A stretch of DNA of 64,000 nucleotides from Streptococcus sp. sy004 (GCF_007859205.1 NZ_VOHP01000001.1:248001-312000); one strand, 5' to 3'; positions 17,860 to 26,767 are shown, numbered from the stretch's first letter. A program made the numbers and translations. The notes: generated by a model not told the origin, from the letters alone.

Positions 17860-18453
17860 ATGTTACGCAAAGCCATGGTTTGTTTATTTATTTTAGCTGC
17901 TTTATTGATCGGGGGATTTTTTACTCTCAATTATACAGGTGTCATTGGGACTACTTCGAACAATAGCTCGTCTAGTGTGGTGCAGTATATTGAAAAAGTC
18001 AAGGAGACCGTCTTTCTTAATGTGGGTGTTCAGCGTATTGAAACCCAAAAAAATAATGTTAAGCTTTTTTCCAAGTTTAATCTGCCTTTGACAGAGAAAA
18101 AAACTATTATCATCTTAAATTACCAGGCTAAGTTGGGTATTAAAAAACCTGTATCAATTCGTCAAACTAGTGATAATCGTTATCAGATTACGGTACCTAA
18201 GTTTGAAGTGATTGGTGTGGAACAAGCCAAGGTTGATCCTTATAAACTCTATGATTCGAGTGGAGAGTTGCTTAGCGTTTTTACCAAAAATGTTGACACA
18301 GGTGAGTTGGCAACAAAAGCACTGAGTAATAAGGAGCAAAAAGAGTATTTAGAGAAATACCAAGAACAGTTGCAAATCGCTGCCAAGGACTACTATCGAA
18401 CTCTTTTCAAATCGATCAACCCAGGTATTGAACTGGATTTTGTTTTCAAATAA
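17860..18453 (+). CDS. Membrane-anchored or secreted protein, DUF4230-like
   Basis: 197 residues. Residues 4-25 form one hydrophobic segment (MVCLFILAALLIGGFFTLNY) that serves as an anchor or uncleaved signal. The outside part starts with a Ser/Asn-rich linker and is beta-rich: FLNVGVQRIETQKNN, KKTIIILNYQAKLGI, YQITVPKFEVIGVE. It ends with a helix (KEYLEKYQEQLQIAAKDYYR). The pattern resembles the DUF4230 family, whose function is unknown. AGGGAGAA is the ribosome site. Single-gene unit with its own promoter and terminator. Confidence 0.7.
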   Translation: MLRKAMVCLFILAALLIGGFFTLNYTGVIGTTSNNSSSSVVQYIEKVKETVFLNVGVQRIETQKNNVKLFSKFNLPLTEKKTIIILNYQAKLGIKKPVSIRQTSDNRYQITVPKFEVIGVEQAKVDPYKLYDSSGELLSVFTKNVDTGELATKALSNKEQKEYLEKYQEQLQIAAKDYYRTLFKSINPGIELDFVFK

Positions 18454-18459
18454 GTTATC

Positions 18460-18482
18460 AAGCACCCTAGAGGTGCTTTTTT
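18460..18482 (+). terminator. Intrinsic terminator
   Basis: AAGCACC-CTAGA-GGTGCTT followed by TTTT. Confidence 0.88.
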
Positions 18483-18541
18483 CTTTGACAACGCTTTATT
18501 GACTTTTTCTCATTTTCTTTCTATCAAATTAGTTGACTTTG

Positions 18542-18550
18542 TGTTATACT
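18542..18550 (+). promoter_or_regulatory. Extended -10 promoter of cshA
   Basis: TGTTATACT about 113 bases before the helicase start, leaving a long leader of roughly 105 bases. Confidence 0.55.
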
Positions 18551-18624
18551 AGATAGGTTACTTAGTTAGTGATTGAGTGTTTAGCTCTTTTGCCGACAGG
18601 GAATATTATAAAATTAAGCGTCAT

Positions 18625-18650
18625 AAGGCAGCTTCGCACTGCCTTTTATT
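18625..18650 (+). promoter_or_regulatory. Terminator-like hairpin in the cshA leader
   Basis: AAGGCAG-CTTCGCA-CTGCCTT followed by TTATT, placed 14 bases before the start and just ahead of the AAAAGG ribosome site. It could act as an attenuator or as an autoregulatory element for the helicase. Confidence 0.6.
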
Positions 18651-18663
18651 AGAAAAGGAAATT

Positions 18664-20211
18664 ATGAAATTTACAGATTTAGACCTATCAGCAGACATTT
18701 TATCTGCTGTGGAAAAAGCTGGCTTTGTTGAGCCATCACCAATTCAAGAGATGACCATCCCTCTTGCACTTGCTAATAAGGATGTCATTGGTCAGGCTCA
18801 AACAGGGACTGGTAAAACAGCAGCCTTTGGTTTGCCAACCTTAAATAAGATTCATACAGAAGATAATACGATTCAAGCCTTGATTATTGCTCCAACTCGT
18901 GAATTGGCAGTACAATGTCAAGAAGAACTATTCCGTTTTGGTCGTGATAAAGGTGTTAAGGTTCGTTCAGTTTATGGTGGTTCTAGTATTGAAAAACAAA
19001 TCAAGGCTCTTCGTTCAGGGGCTCATATCGTTGTTGGAACACCAGGTCGTCTTTTGGATTTGATTAAACGCAAGGCCTTGAAACTGTCTGATATTGAAAC
19101 CTTGATTTTGGATGAAGCAGATGAAATGCTCAACATGGGCTTCTTGGAAGATATTGAAGCAATTATCAGCCGTGTGCCAGATAGTCGTCAGACCTTGCTC
19201 TTTTCAGCGACCATGCCAGAAGCGATTAAGCGAATCGGTGTGACCTTTATGAAAGAGCCTGAGCATGTTAAAATCGCTGCTAAGGAATTGACAACTGAGT
19301 TGGTTGACCAATACTATATTCGTGTGCGTGAGCAAGAAAAATTTGACACCATGACTCGTTTGATGGACGTTGATCAGCCAGAATTAGCCATTGTATTTGG
19401 TCGTACCAAACGCCGTGTGGATGAGTTGACTCGTGGCTTGAAATTACGTGGTTTCCGTGCGGAAGGTATCCATGGTGATCTTGATCAAGGTAAACGCCTT
19501 CGTGTTCTCCGTGATTTCAAAAATGACGAATTAGATATTTTGGTGGCAACAGATGTGGCAGCTCGTGGTTTGGATATTTCAGGAGTGACTCACGTTTACA
19601 ACTATGATATTCCACAAGACCCAGAAAGCTATGTTCACCGTATCGGTCGAACAGGTCGGGCAGGTAAGCATGGTCAATCCATTACTTTTGTTTCACCAAA
19701 TGAAATGGGTTACCTCTCTATCATTGAGAATCTAACCAAGAAACGCATGAAAGGTCTTAAACCAGCAACAGCTCAAGAAGCTTTCCAAGCTAAAAAGAAA
19801 GTCGCTTTGAAAAAAATTGCTCGTGATTTGGCAGATGAAAAAATCACTGCTGGATTTGATAAATTCAAGAGTGATGCCATTAAATTAGCTGGTCAATTTA
19901 CGCCAGAAGAGTTAGCACTTTATATTTTGAGTTTGACGGTTCAAGACCCAGATACGATGCCAGAGATTGAGATTGCTCGTGAAAAACCATTGCCATTTAA
20001 GCCATCAGGTCATGGCTTTGGTCATAAAGGTGGTAGAAATCAACAACGTTCTGGTCGCAAATCAGATCAACGTGACGGTGGTCGCCGTGATTTCAAACGT
20101 CGTTCTAATAAAAATAGTCGTGATTTTGAAAATAAAGGCAATAAGCGTCCTCATCGTACTTCTAGTGAAAAGAAAAATGGCTTTGTTATTCGTAACAAAG
20201 GCGATAAATAA
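18664..20211 (+). CDS. cshA: DEAD-box ATP-dependent RNA helicase (CshA type)
   Basis: 515 residues from the ATG at 18664, chosen for the AAAAGG upstream and because MKFTDLDLSADILSAVE is the normal family N-terminus; an upstream frame extension would read through the leader hairpin. Q motif PSPIQ at 24-28, Walker A AQTGTGKT at 45-52, then DEAD, SAT, and the C-terminal HRIGRTGRAGKHG. A basic Arg/Gly/Asn-rich tail (about 450-515) binds RNA. It unwinds RNA in mRNA decay and ribosome assembly and helps growth in the cold. Confidence 0.95.
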   Translation: MKFTDLDLSADILSAVEKAGFVEPSPIQEMTIPLALANKDVIGQAQTGTGKTAAFGLPTLNKIHTEDNTIQALIIAPTRELAVQCQEELFRFGRDKGVKVRSVYGGSSIEKQIKALRSGAHIVVGTPGRLLDLIKRKALKLSDIETLILDEADEMLNMGFLEDIEAIISRVPDSRQTLLFSATMPEAIKRIGVTFMKEPEHVKIAAKELTTELVDQYYIRVREQEKFDTMTRLMDVDQPELAIVFGRTKRRVDELTRGLKLRGFRAEGIHGDLDQGKRLRVLRDFKNDELDILVATDVAARGLDISGVTHVYNYDIPQDPESYVHRIGRTGRAGKHGQSITFVSPNEMGYLSIIENLTKKRMKGLKPATAQEAFQAKKKVALKKIARDLADEKITAGFDKFKSDAIKLAGQFTPEELALYILSLTVQDPDTMPEIEIAREKPLPFKPSGHGFGHKGGRNQQRSGRKSDQRDGGRRDFKRRSNKNSRDFENKGNKRPHRTSSEKKNGFVIRNKGDK

Positions 20212-20246
20212 AAAGACAAGGTCTAATAGGCCTTGTCTTTTTATTT
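20206..20246. terminator. Bidirectional terminator between cshA and the GIY-YIG gene
   Basis: A 16-bp perfect stem (AAATAAAAAGACAAGG with its complement) and 9-base loop between converging genes, overlapping both stop codons. Confidence 0.9.
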
Positions 20247-20520
20247 AATCTTTAAACGAAGCAGTTTTGCTAGCAATATAATCTAACTTTTGTCGCCTTG
20301 TTTTTTGTTTAAACAGGCTTTCTGCTGACATAGCTTGGGATTTGCTGTCAAAACTTTCCCAATAAATCAATTCCACTGGTAATCTACTTTTGGTGTATTT
20401 GGCTCCTTTTCCTGTTTGGTGGGTCTTTAGTCGTCTGTTTATATCGGTGGTATAGCCTGTATAAAGCGAATTATCTCGGCAACGTAGCACATAAAGATAA
20501 GCTTTAGTTTCTTTTACCAT
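20245..20520 (-). CDS. GIY-YIG nuclease domain protein (UPF0213 type)
   Basis: 91 residues from the ATG at 20520. [22 protein letters not shown] holds the degenerate GIY...YIG pair as LYVL...LYTGYT with the catalytic Arg in NRRLKTH; the length and [18 protein letters not shown] are those of the small stand-alone YhbQ/UPF0213 family. Function is unknown; nuclease activity is inferred from the fold. It overlaps the upstream methyltransferase gene by 17 bases, so translation is probably coupled. A start further upstream (MATTQMRF) is possible but lies deeper in that gene. Confidence 0.85.
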   Translation of the reverse strand: MVKETKAYLYVLRCRDNSLYTGYTTDINRRLKTHQTGKGAKYTKSRLPVELIYWESFDSKSQAMSAESLFKQKTRRQKLDYIASKTASFKD

Positions 20521-21259
20521 AATAAATCTCAAAAATCTCATCTGTGTAGTCGCCATTATCCTTGTGGATAATCAGTGGTGGCAAAATCTTAAAGCCATCC
20601 ATTGAGCCATCTTTAATGGCTTCAATCAAGAGCATGTTAGCCTCTTTGTGATTTTTGGGATAGACAAATTGAACGCGTTTAGGGGCTAGTTTGTATGTTT
20701 TTAAGGTGTCAATAATTTCTAAAAAACGGTCAGGACGATGAACAAGGGCTAAACGACCATTGGATTTTAGCCCTTGTTGACTCACCTGACAAATTTCATC
20801 TAAGTTGGTTGTGATTTCGTGACGGGCTAAAAGATAGTGTTCAGATAGATTTTTTTTCGATGTGTCACTAGCCTTAAAGTAAGGTGGATTACACACGATT
20901 AAATCAACCTGCGAACGTGGGACGTGTTGAAGTAGATTTTTCAAATCGTCTTGAACAACAGTTACTTGTTGGTCTAGCTGATTGAGTTTAACAGAGCGTT
21001 TTGCCATGTCTGCCAAGCGTTCCTGTAATTCAATTGCCAGAATGGAACTTTTAGTCTGACTGCTGGCAAAAAGGGCAACTGCGCCATTACCACTACAAAG
21101 ATCGACGATTAGACCATTTTTTTGTGGGTATTTGGGAAAGCGAGAGAGTAAGACAGAGTCAATAGAGTAACTAAAAACGTCACGATTTTGAATAATTTTC
21201 ACATCAGTTGAAAAGAGTTGATCGATTCGTTCATTTTCTAGTAAATGCGGATTTTCCAT
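20504..21259 (-). CDS. tRNA1(Val) (adenine(37)-N6)-methyltransferase-like protein
   Basis: 251 residues. The Rossmann methyltransferase core has [17 protein letters not shown] (SAM loop), [12 protein letters not shown], and the N6-adenine motif [12 protein letters not shown]. This is the TrmN6/YfiC family that methylates A37 of tRNA-Val; the exact target is inferred. The start ATG at 21259 has no ribosome site and lies only 6 bases after an extended -10 box, so the mRNA is probably leaderless. A GIY-YIG gene is co-transcribed after it. Confidence 0.86.
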   Translation of the reverse strand: MENPHLLENERIDQLFSTDVKIIQNRDVFSYSIDSVLLSRFPKYPQKNGLIVDLCSGNGAVALFASSQTKSSILAIELQERLADMAKRSVKLNQLDQQVTVVQDDLKNLLQHVPRSQVDLIVCNPPYFKASDTSKKNLSEHYLLARHEITTNLDEICQVSQQGLKSNGRLALVHRPDRFLEIIDTLKTYKLAPKRVQFVYPKNHKEANMLLIEAIKDGSMDGFKILPPLIIHKDNGDYTDEIFEIYYGKRN

Positions 21260-21265
21260 GACTTT

Positions 21266-21274
21266 ATTATATCA
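21266..21274 (-). promoter_or_regulatory. Extended -10 promoter giving a probable leaderless mRNA
   Basis: Minus strand TGATATAAT, then AAAGTC, then the ATG. The expected transcription start coincides with the A of the start codon. Confidence 0.65.
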
Positions 21275-21285
21275 TATTTACTTGA

Positions 21286-21314
21286 TTGTTGTTTTATTTC
21301 AAATATGGTACAAT
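21286..21314 (+). promoter_or_regulatory. Promoter of the acyltransferase gene
   Basis: TTGTTG, 17-base spacer, extended -10 TGGTACAAT, 39 bases before the ATG. Confidence 0.55.
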
Positions 21315-21353
21315 AAAAGAATAGTTATTTCAGTAAGAAAGTAAGGAAAACCT

Positions 21354-22094
21354 ATGTTTTATACCTATCTTCGTGGTTTAGTGGTCTTTTTACTTTGGAT
21401 TATCAATGGCAACGTCCATTATCATAATCAAGATAAGATTCCTGATGCCGAGGAAAATTATATCCTAGTAGCCCCTCATCGCACTTGGTGGGATCCTGTT
21501 TTTATGGCCTTTGCTGCTCGTCCCAAACAGTTTATCTTTATGGCTAAAAAGGAATTATTTACCAATCGGATTTTTGGTTGGTGGATTCGTATGTGTGGTG
21601 CCTTTCCTATTGATCGTGAAAATCCAGGTCAAGAAGCCATTCGTTATCCTATCAATATGCTGAAAAAAAGTTCACGCTCTTTGATTATGTTTCCAAGTGG
21701 TAGCAGACATTCTAGTGATGTTAAAGGTGGTGTTGCCTTAATTGCTAAGATGGCAAAGGTTCGCATTGTACCATCAGCCTATCTTGGACCAATGACCTTA
21801 AAGGGATTGATTTCTCGTGAGCGAGTGGATATGAATTTTGGAGAACCGATTGACATTTCAGACATTAAACGTATGGATAATGTAGGTGTCGAAGAAGTGG
21901 CTAGTCGAATTCAAACGGCTTTTGATCAATTAGATCAGGAAAATCAAAATTATCATAATCCTAAAAAACCATCTGTTTTATGGTATCTGATTCGGATTCC
22001 AGCTGCTCTTGTCGCAATCATTTTAGTCTTGTCGACACTTGTTTTTAGCTGGTTAGCTAGCTTTGTTTGGAATCCTGATAAGCATCGTAACTAA
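21354..22094 (+). CDS. plsC: 1-acyl-sn-glycerol-3-phosphate acyltransferase
   Basis: 246 residues. The catalytic HX4D box is in APHRTWWDP (about 41-49), FPSGSRHSS is the glycerol-phosphate-binding region, and SAYLGPM follows. A hydrophobic N-terminal segment and a C-terminal helix (LIRIPAALVAIILVLSTLVF) hold it in the membrane. It acylates lysophosphatidic acid to phosphatidic acid. AAGGAAAA is the ribosome site. It stands next to comEA, as in other streptococci. Confidence 0.92.
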   Translation: MFYTYLRGLVVFLLWIINGNVHYHNQDKIPDAEENYILVAPHRTWWDPVFMAFAARPKQFIFMAKKELFTNRIFGWWIRMCGAFPIDRENPGQEAIRYPINMLKKSSRSLIMFPSGSRHSSDVKGGVALIAKMAKVRIVPSAYLGPMTLKGLISRERVDMNFGEPIDISDIKRMDNVGVEEVASRIQTAFDQLDQENQNYHNPKKPSVLWYLIRIPAALVAIILVLSTLVFSWLASFVWNPDKHRN

Positions 22095-22103
22095 ATCCTT
22101 GTT

Positions 22104-22131
22104 GAACACCTGATGTCAGGTGTTCTTTTTT
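22104..22131 (+). terminator. Intrinsic terminator of plsC
   Basis: GAACACCTG-ATGT-CAGGTGTTC followed by six T. It lies just before the comEA cin-box. Confidence 0.93.
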
Positions 22132-22142
22132 GTATGTTTGAT

Positions 22143-22150
22143 TACGAATA
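22143..22150 (+). promoter_or_regulatory. SigX (ComX) cin-box of comEA-comEC
   Basis: TACGAATA, an exact match to the streptococcal competence sigma factor box, with a T-rich stretch upstream and the comEA start 20 bases downstream. Confidence 0.88.
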
Positions 22151-22170
22151 AAAGGATAAGGAGGGGACTT

Positions 22171-22818
22171 ATGGATCACATATTAACCGAAATCAAAAAT
22201 AAAAAATTTTTACTAGTAGGCTTAGGTGGTGTCATCTTTTTATTCTTAGCTTATTTTAGCTTTTTTCAACCTACAAAAGAACAAGATGATCTATTGTTGA
22301 CCAGTTCGAGTAATCAAGTGGTTGAACAAACGGAAGTATTAACTAGTGACCGCAGTCTTAGTTCTGAAAGTGAGCAAGATGTTTTAGTGGTTGACGTCAA
22401 GGGAGCAGTTAAAAAAGAAGGTGTTTATCAACTACCCGCAGGTAGCCGAGTAAATGATGCCATTAAGGCAGCAGGTGGTTTGACTGAATTAGCTGATAAA
22501 AAATCCGTTAATTTAGCTCAAAAGTTGACCGATGCTAGTGTTATTTATGTGGCAAGTCAAGGAGAAAATATTAGTGTTATTACACCTCAAACAAAGACTG
22601 ATGAGGAAAGCCAGTTAGCTTCATCTAAGGTCAATATCAATCAAGCCAGCCTTAGTGACTTGCAGACCATTTCTGGTATCGGAGCTAAGCGAGCTCAGGA
22701 TATTATTGATTATCGTGAGAGTAACGGCTCTTTTCAGACTGTGGATGATTTGAAAAAAGTATCAGGTATTGGAGAGAAAACGTTTGAAAAATTAAGGGAG
22801 TTGATTAGCGTTGATTAA
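22171..22818 (+). CDS. comEA: Competence DNA receptor ComEA
   Basis: 215 residues from the ATG at 22171, which follows an AAGGAGGGG ribosome site; a longer frame upstream runs through the cin-box and cannot be used. A membrane anchor (about 12-30) is followed by an SLBB domain (VVDVKGAVKKEGVYQLPAGS, about 75-95 onward) and a C-terminal helix-hairpin-helix pair (VNINQASLSDLQTISGIGAK and VSGIGEKTFEKL) that binds double-stranded DNA. It catches DNA at the cell surface and hands it to ComEC. Its 3' end overlaps comEC. Confidence 0.96.
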   Translation: MDHILTEIKNKKFLLVGLGGVIFLFLAYFSFFQPTKEQDDLLLTSSSNQVVEQTEVLTSDRSLSSESEQDVLVVDVKGAVKKEGVYQLPAGSRVNDAIKAAGGLTELADKKSVNLAQKLTDASVIYVASQGENISVITPQTKTDEESQLASSKVNINQASLSDLQTISGIGAKRAQDIIDYRESNGSFQTVDDLKKVSGIGEKTFEKLRELISVD

Positions 22819-25042
22819 ATCTTTGGGACTACCTGTGATTTATTTGACTTTTTTGGTGTGTTTAAGTTACCTTATTTTAGCGTATCATTTTTTGGGTTTA
22901 GGTATTCTATTATCTATTGCCCTAATTGGTTTATGGTATTTTTATCCGTTAAAAATTTTTGTATCTAATTTAATTCTTTTAGTAGGATTTTTACTTTATT
23001 TTGTTTATCATTTTCAGCAGATGGAACTAAATGATAAGCAAGCCTCTATTCAAGTCAATCAAGTACAAGTGATTCCAGATACCATGAGTATCAATGGTGA
23101 TCGGCTGACGTTTCAAGCCACAGCAGACGGCTGGCGTTATCAAGCCTTTTATACTTTAAAATCAGTTGAAGAAAAAGAATATTTTAGCCGTTTGAGTCAA
23201 ACAGTGACCCTAGAAGTTGAAGGGGAATTGAGCCAAGCTAGTGAAAAAAGAAATTTCTCTGGTTTTGATTATCGTGCCTATCTTAAAAATCAAGGCATTT
23301 ATCGAATTTTAAGTATCCAGTCTATTAAAAAAATGATGATTACACAAAAGATATCTCTACTTGATTACCTGCATCAATGGCGACGACAGGCTATCGTGAG
23401 CATTAAGCAAGGTTTTCCAGCTCCTATGAGTCATTACATGACAGGATTGCTATTTGGCTATTTAGATAAGGATTTTTCAGAGATGAGCGACCTTTATCAA
23501 GAGCTTGGTATTATTCATCTTTTTGCACTTTCTGGTATGCAAGTGGGCTTTTTTATCCATTATTTTCGTAAAATCTGTTTGCGTTTAGGGTTAAGGCAGG
23601 ACTGGGTTGACGGGTTGCAATTACCATTTTCTTTCTTTTATGCTGGATTAACTGGTTTTTCAATTTCAGTTATTCGTAGTCTGATGCAAGCTTTTTTAGG
23701 ACGTTTGGGTCTTAAAAAACTAGACAATTTTGCCTTGACCTTACTGATTTGTTTACTAGCTATGCCCAATGTTTTACTAACGACAGCAGGTGTTTTAAGT
23801 TTTGCTTATGCGTTTATCATCAGTATGATGGATTTTAGTCAATTAAATCAGATGAGAAAAAAATTAGCAGAAGTGCTAACCATTAGTCTAGGTAGTGTCC
23901 CTATTTTATTGACTTATTTTTCCGTTTTTCAACCCTGGTCGATTGTATTAACGGCTCTCTTATCCTTTGTGTTTGACCAAGTCATTTTGCCCCTGCTATC
24001 GCTAGCATTTATCATCTCTCCCATTTATAAGTTAACTTGGCTAAATCCATTATTTGTCATCTTGGAAAGCCTATTGAAAGGATTTGGTTCTTGGTTGACA
24101 AAACCACTGATTTTAGGAAGTCCAAGTGCTTGGTTATTATTTGTTGTGTTATTGATTTTAGCTTTTCTTTATGATTATTATCGAAACAAACAATTTGTCA
24201 TTGTTTTTAGTATCATATTAGCTCTGCTATTTTTCTTAGTTAAAAATCCTTTGGAAAATGAAGTTACTATGGTTAATGTTGGACAAGGTGATAGTATTTT
24301 AATCAGAGATATGTCAGGTAAGACCATTTTGATTGATACTGGGGGACGTTTGACTGTAAATAAAAAAGAAGTGTGGCGTCAAGGAGTTCAATCAGTCAAT
24401 GCTAAAGACAGTCTAATTCCGTACCTAAAAAGTCGAGGAATTGGACGAATCAATCAGTTAATCGTTACCCATGCTCATGAAGATCACATGGGGGATTTGG
24501 AAATGTTAACGAAAGAGCTTAAAGTCGATCAACTCTTGGTCAGTCAAGGAAGTTTAACAAAAACAGGTTTTCGTAATCGTTTAGGTCGCTTGAATAGTAA
24601 GGTAAAAACAGTAAGTGCTGGAGATAAATTACCAATTATGAACTCTGCCTTACAAGTTCTTGCTCCATTGAAACAAGGTGATGGCGGCAATGATGACTCT
24701 GTGGTTTTATATGGTCGCTTGTTGGGGTGGACTTTTCTGTTTACAGGTGATTTAGAAGAGGCAGGGGAGCAAGAGCTACTGGCAACCTATCCTAATTTAC
24801 AGGTGGATGTTTTGAAAGTTGGTCATCATGGCAGTCGTGGTTCATCGTCGTCGAATTTTTTAGATAAGGTGATGCCAAAAATTGCTTTGATTTCAGCTGG
24901 TCCAAATAATCGGTATCAGCATCCTCATCAAGAAACTCTAGACCGTCTTAATGAACGAGCTATAAAAATTTATCGCACTGACCAACAGGGAGCCATTCGA
25001 TTTTCTGGACAAAATAACTGGCAACTTGACACCGTTTGTTAA
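22811..25042 (+). CDS. comEC: Competence DNA translocase channel ComEC
   Basis: 743 residues from a TTG start, overlapping comEA by 8 bases. Three hydrophobic helices at the N-terminus are followed by an OB-like domain, the multi-pass Competence domain (LFALSGMQVGFF, then TGFSISVIRSLMQAF), and a C-terminal metallo-beta-lactamase domain with HAHEDHMGDLE and VLKVGHHGSRGSSS, thought to degrade the non-transported strand. It forms the pore for single-stranded DNA uptake. No frameshift is seen, so uptake genes are intact in this part. Confidence 0.95.
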   Translation: MIKSLGLPVIYLTFLVCLSYLILAYHFLGLGILLSIALIGLWYFYPLKIFVSNLILLVGFLLYFVYHFQQMELNDKQASIQVNQVQVIPDTMSINGDRLTFQATADGWRYQAFYTLKSVEEKEYFSRLSQTVTLEVEGELSQASEKRNFSGFDYRAYLKNQGIYRILSIQSIKKMMITQKISLLDYLHQWRRQAIVSIKQGFPAPMSHYMTGLLFGYLDKDFSEMSDLYQELGIIHLFALSGMQVGFFIHYFRKICLRLGLRQDWVDGLQLPFSFFYAGLTGFSISVIRSLMQAFLGRLGLKKLDNFALTLLICLLAMPNVLLTTAGVLSFAYAFIISMMDFSQLNQMRKKLAEVLTISLGSVPILLTYFSVFQPWSIVLTALLSFVFDQVILPLLSLAFIISPIYKLTWLNPLFVILESLLKGFGSWLTKPLILGSPSAWLLFVVLLILAFLYDYYRNKQFVIVFSIILALLFFLVKNPLENEVTMVNVGQGDSILIRDMSGKTILIDTGGRLTVNKKEVWRQGVQSVNAKDSLIPYLKSRGIGRINQLIVTHAHEDHMGDLEMLTKELKVDQLLVSQGSLTKTGFRNRLGRLNSKVKTVSAGDKLPIMNSALQVLAPLKQGDGGNDDSVVLYGRLLGWTFLFTGDLEEAGEQELLATYPNLQVDVLKVGHHGSRGSSSSNFLDKVMPKIALISAGPNNRYQHPHQETLDRLNERAIKIYRTDQQGAIRFSGQNNWQLDTVC

Positions 25043-25070
25043 TTTTTTGCTAATTTGCTCACTGAAAATA

Positions 25071-25079
25071 TGTTAAAAT
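25071..25079 (+). promoter_or_regulatory. Extended -10 promoter before the nuclease pseudogene
   Basis: TGTTAAAAT, 36 bases before the ATG at 25116. Confidence 0.5.
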
Positions 25080-25115
25080 AAAGCTATAAACTAGGTAACA
25101 TAACGGAGAATGCTG

Positions 25116-26210
25116 ATGAAACGGTTTATTAAGCCAGTGATATTTATCGTTTTTATAGCTTGTTTGCTCTTATCGACCAAGGTTACAGCCTTAACAGCAC
25201 AAGATTATGAAAATATGGGGCTGTTACCCTATAAAGCAAAGCCTTATTTTAAGTTGGGAGAGTTAGACAAACTCGGTCGTCCCACTTGGGGACAGGGTCA
25301 ATTAAGTATTTATACTGAGTCCAAGGCTGCTGAAACTTATCCAGCTGAATCTTCCTTGCAAGATTGTGATTTGCCAGGATATCAAGTCAATAATGATCGT
25401 TACCTAATCCCTATCGAATTAGACCAAGGTTATATACAAGAAGTGTGGTCTAAGAGGTCATTATTGAGCACTAGGGATTTTAATCTTGACAAAACAGCCA
25501 TGCTTACAAGAAATCATGCTCTAATTACAAATTATACAGATAACGGTTTTCCTCTTGATAAGCGAACAGGTTTGTTTAGTATTAGCCAATATGAAAAAGC
25601 TCTTGTTGAGTGGATGAAGCAAAAGAATTCAGATAAGAAACAATTCTCCAAAAACAAATCCTATATGATCGATTACAAAATAGAGTTGATTTATCAAGGG
25701 GAAGAGCTTGTTCCACGTCAAGTGAAGCTTCGTTATGTTGGTTTGGCGCCAAAAGGTAAGCTTGAAAAAAATAGACCTTGAAGGCGAAGAAGACTTTGAC
25801 GCCAATGGTATCGCAACAGTCACACTTGATAATATCGCACCACATTAACCATTGATTACCTAACTGGTGAGATTACAGGAGAGGTTTTTGTTTCGGCAAA
25901 CACAGAAACAGAAAATGATGTTAAGATCGTTTATGTTGATGATAAGTCTAGTTATTATTATTTTGATGACAATAAGGAATTTGAAGAGAATGGTAATAAG
26001 TATCTTGCCATGCTAGAATCAGAAGCAATTGACAAGGGTTATGAATGGTTTTATGACGAGTATGTTTATGTAGATGCAAAAACGGGCTATTATTACTATT
26101 ATGATGATGTCAAAAGCGTTACAGATATTTATGACTATATTTATATGACAGAAAGAGCAGCCATTGTAGATGGTTATGTTTGGGATGCTGCAGAAGATAC
26201 GGATTATTAG
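25116..26210 (+). pseudogene. Secreted DNA/RNA non-specific endonuclease-like gene with two frameshifts
   Basis: The start at 25116 has GGAG 7 bases upstream. A signal peptide (about 1-27) precedes LGELDKLGRPTWGQGQLSIY and a site reading MLTRNHALIT where streptococcal EndA/Spd nucleases have a DRGH-type motif. Then IDYKIELIYQGEELVPRQVK matches their C-terminal core. A seven-A run at 25765-25771 shifts the frame and gives a TGA at 25779; the next frame (IDLEGEEDFDANGIATVTL) stops at 25846, and the original frame resumes at 25851. The tail has two Tyr/Asp-rich repeats. The nuclease call is moderately sure and it is probably inactive. Confidence 0.72.
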
Positions 26211-26223
26211 TTGGTGTTTTTAC

Positions 26224-26253
26224 TTGTGTCGAGAGTTGGAATTATGTTAAAAT
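26224..26253 (+). promoter_or_regulatory. Promoter of the VOC gene
   Basis: TTGTGT, 18-base spacer, extended -10 TGTTAAAAT. Confidence 0.5.
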
Positions 26254-26287
26254 GAAACAAAAATTAGTGATTTAGATAAGGAAATTA

Positions 26288-26734
26288 ATGATGTTAAAAG
26301 CAATGGAAGTTTATTTAGTAACAAATGGTGATGGCTTGAAGGCGATTGAGTTTTATAAAGAAGCCTTGGGAGCAACGGTTGAACAAGTTAATCTGTTCAA
26401 AGATTTTTTACCGGATTGCCCAGTTGAGATGCAACATTTGGTCATGAATGCTCAATTCCGTCTAAACGGCCAACGTTTTATGCTATCAGATAATGATCCT
26501 AAACTGCCTTATACCATGGGAGATAATATTTCGGTTGCGCTAGTAACGGATGATGCTCAGACAGCAGAAGAACTTTATCGCAAGTTATCGGTTAACGCTA
26601 AAGCTATTAACTTGGAATTACAAGCAACACCTTGGTCACCGGCTTATGCCAACTTAACAGATCAGTTTGGCATCACTTGGCAGATTAACGCAGAAGTTGC
26701 TGATTTTGGTCAGGAATACTACGCAGATAAATAA
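26288..26734 (+). CDS. VOC superfamily protein (PhnB/glyoxalase-like)
   Basis: 148 residues. The paired beta-alpha-beta-beta-beta units of the VOC fold are visible: EVYLVTNGDGLKAIEFYKEA, then QFRLNGQRFMLSDND and ISVALVTDDAQTAEELYRKL, ending in ANLTDQFGITWQIN. This is the PhnB/3-demethylubiquinone-methyltransferase-like group. The reaction cannot be told from sequence. AAGGAAAT is the ribosome site; a second ATG follows directly. Single gene ending at a strong hairpin. Confidence 0.82.
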   Translation: MMLKAMEVYLVTNGDGLKAIEFYKEALGATVEQVNLFKDFLPDCPVEMQHLVMNAQFRLNGQRFMLSDNDPKLPYTMGDNISVALVTDDAQTAEELYRKLSVNAKAINLELQATPWSPAYANLTDQFGITWQINAEVADFGQEYYADK

Positions 26735-26739
26735 AGCCT

Positions 26740-26767
26740 TTCCCTCTATCATTAGAGGGAATTTTTA
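26740..26767 (+). terminator. Intrinsic terminator
   Basis: TTCCCTCTA-TCAT-TAGAGGGAA followed by TTTTTA. Confidence 0.93.

Noticed and set aside
18577..18663. N-terminal extension of the DEAD-box helicase
   Set aside because: It would read through the leader hairpin and has no ribosome site; the ATG at 18664 gives the normal family start.
22120..22170. Upstream extension of comEA
   Set aside because: It overlaps the plsC terminator and the cin-box, and the strong ribosome site lies just before 22171.
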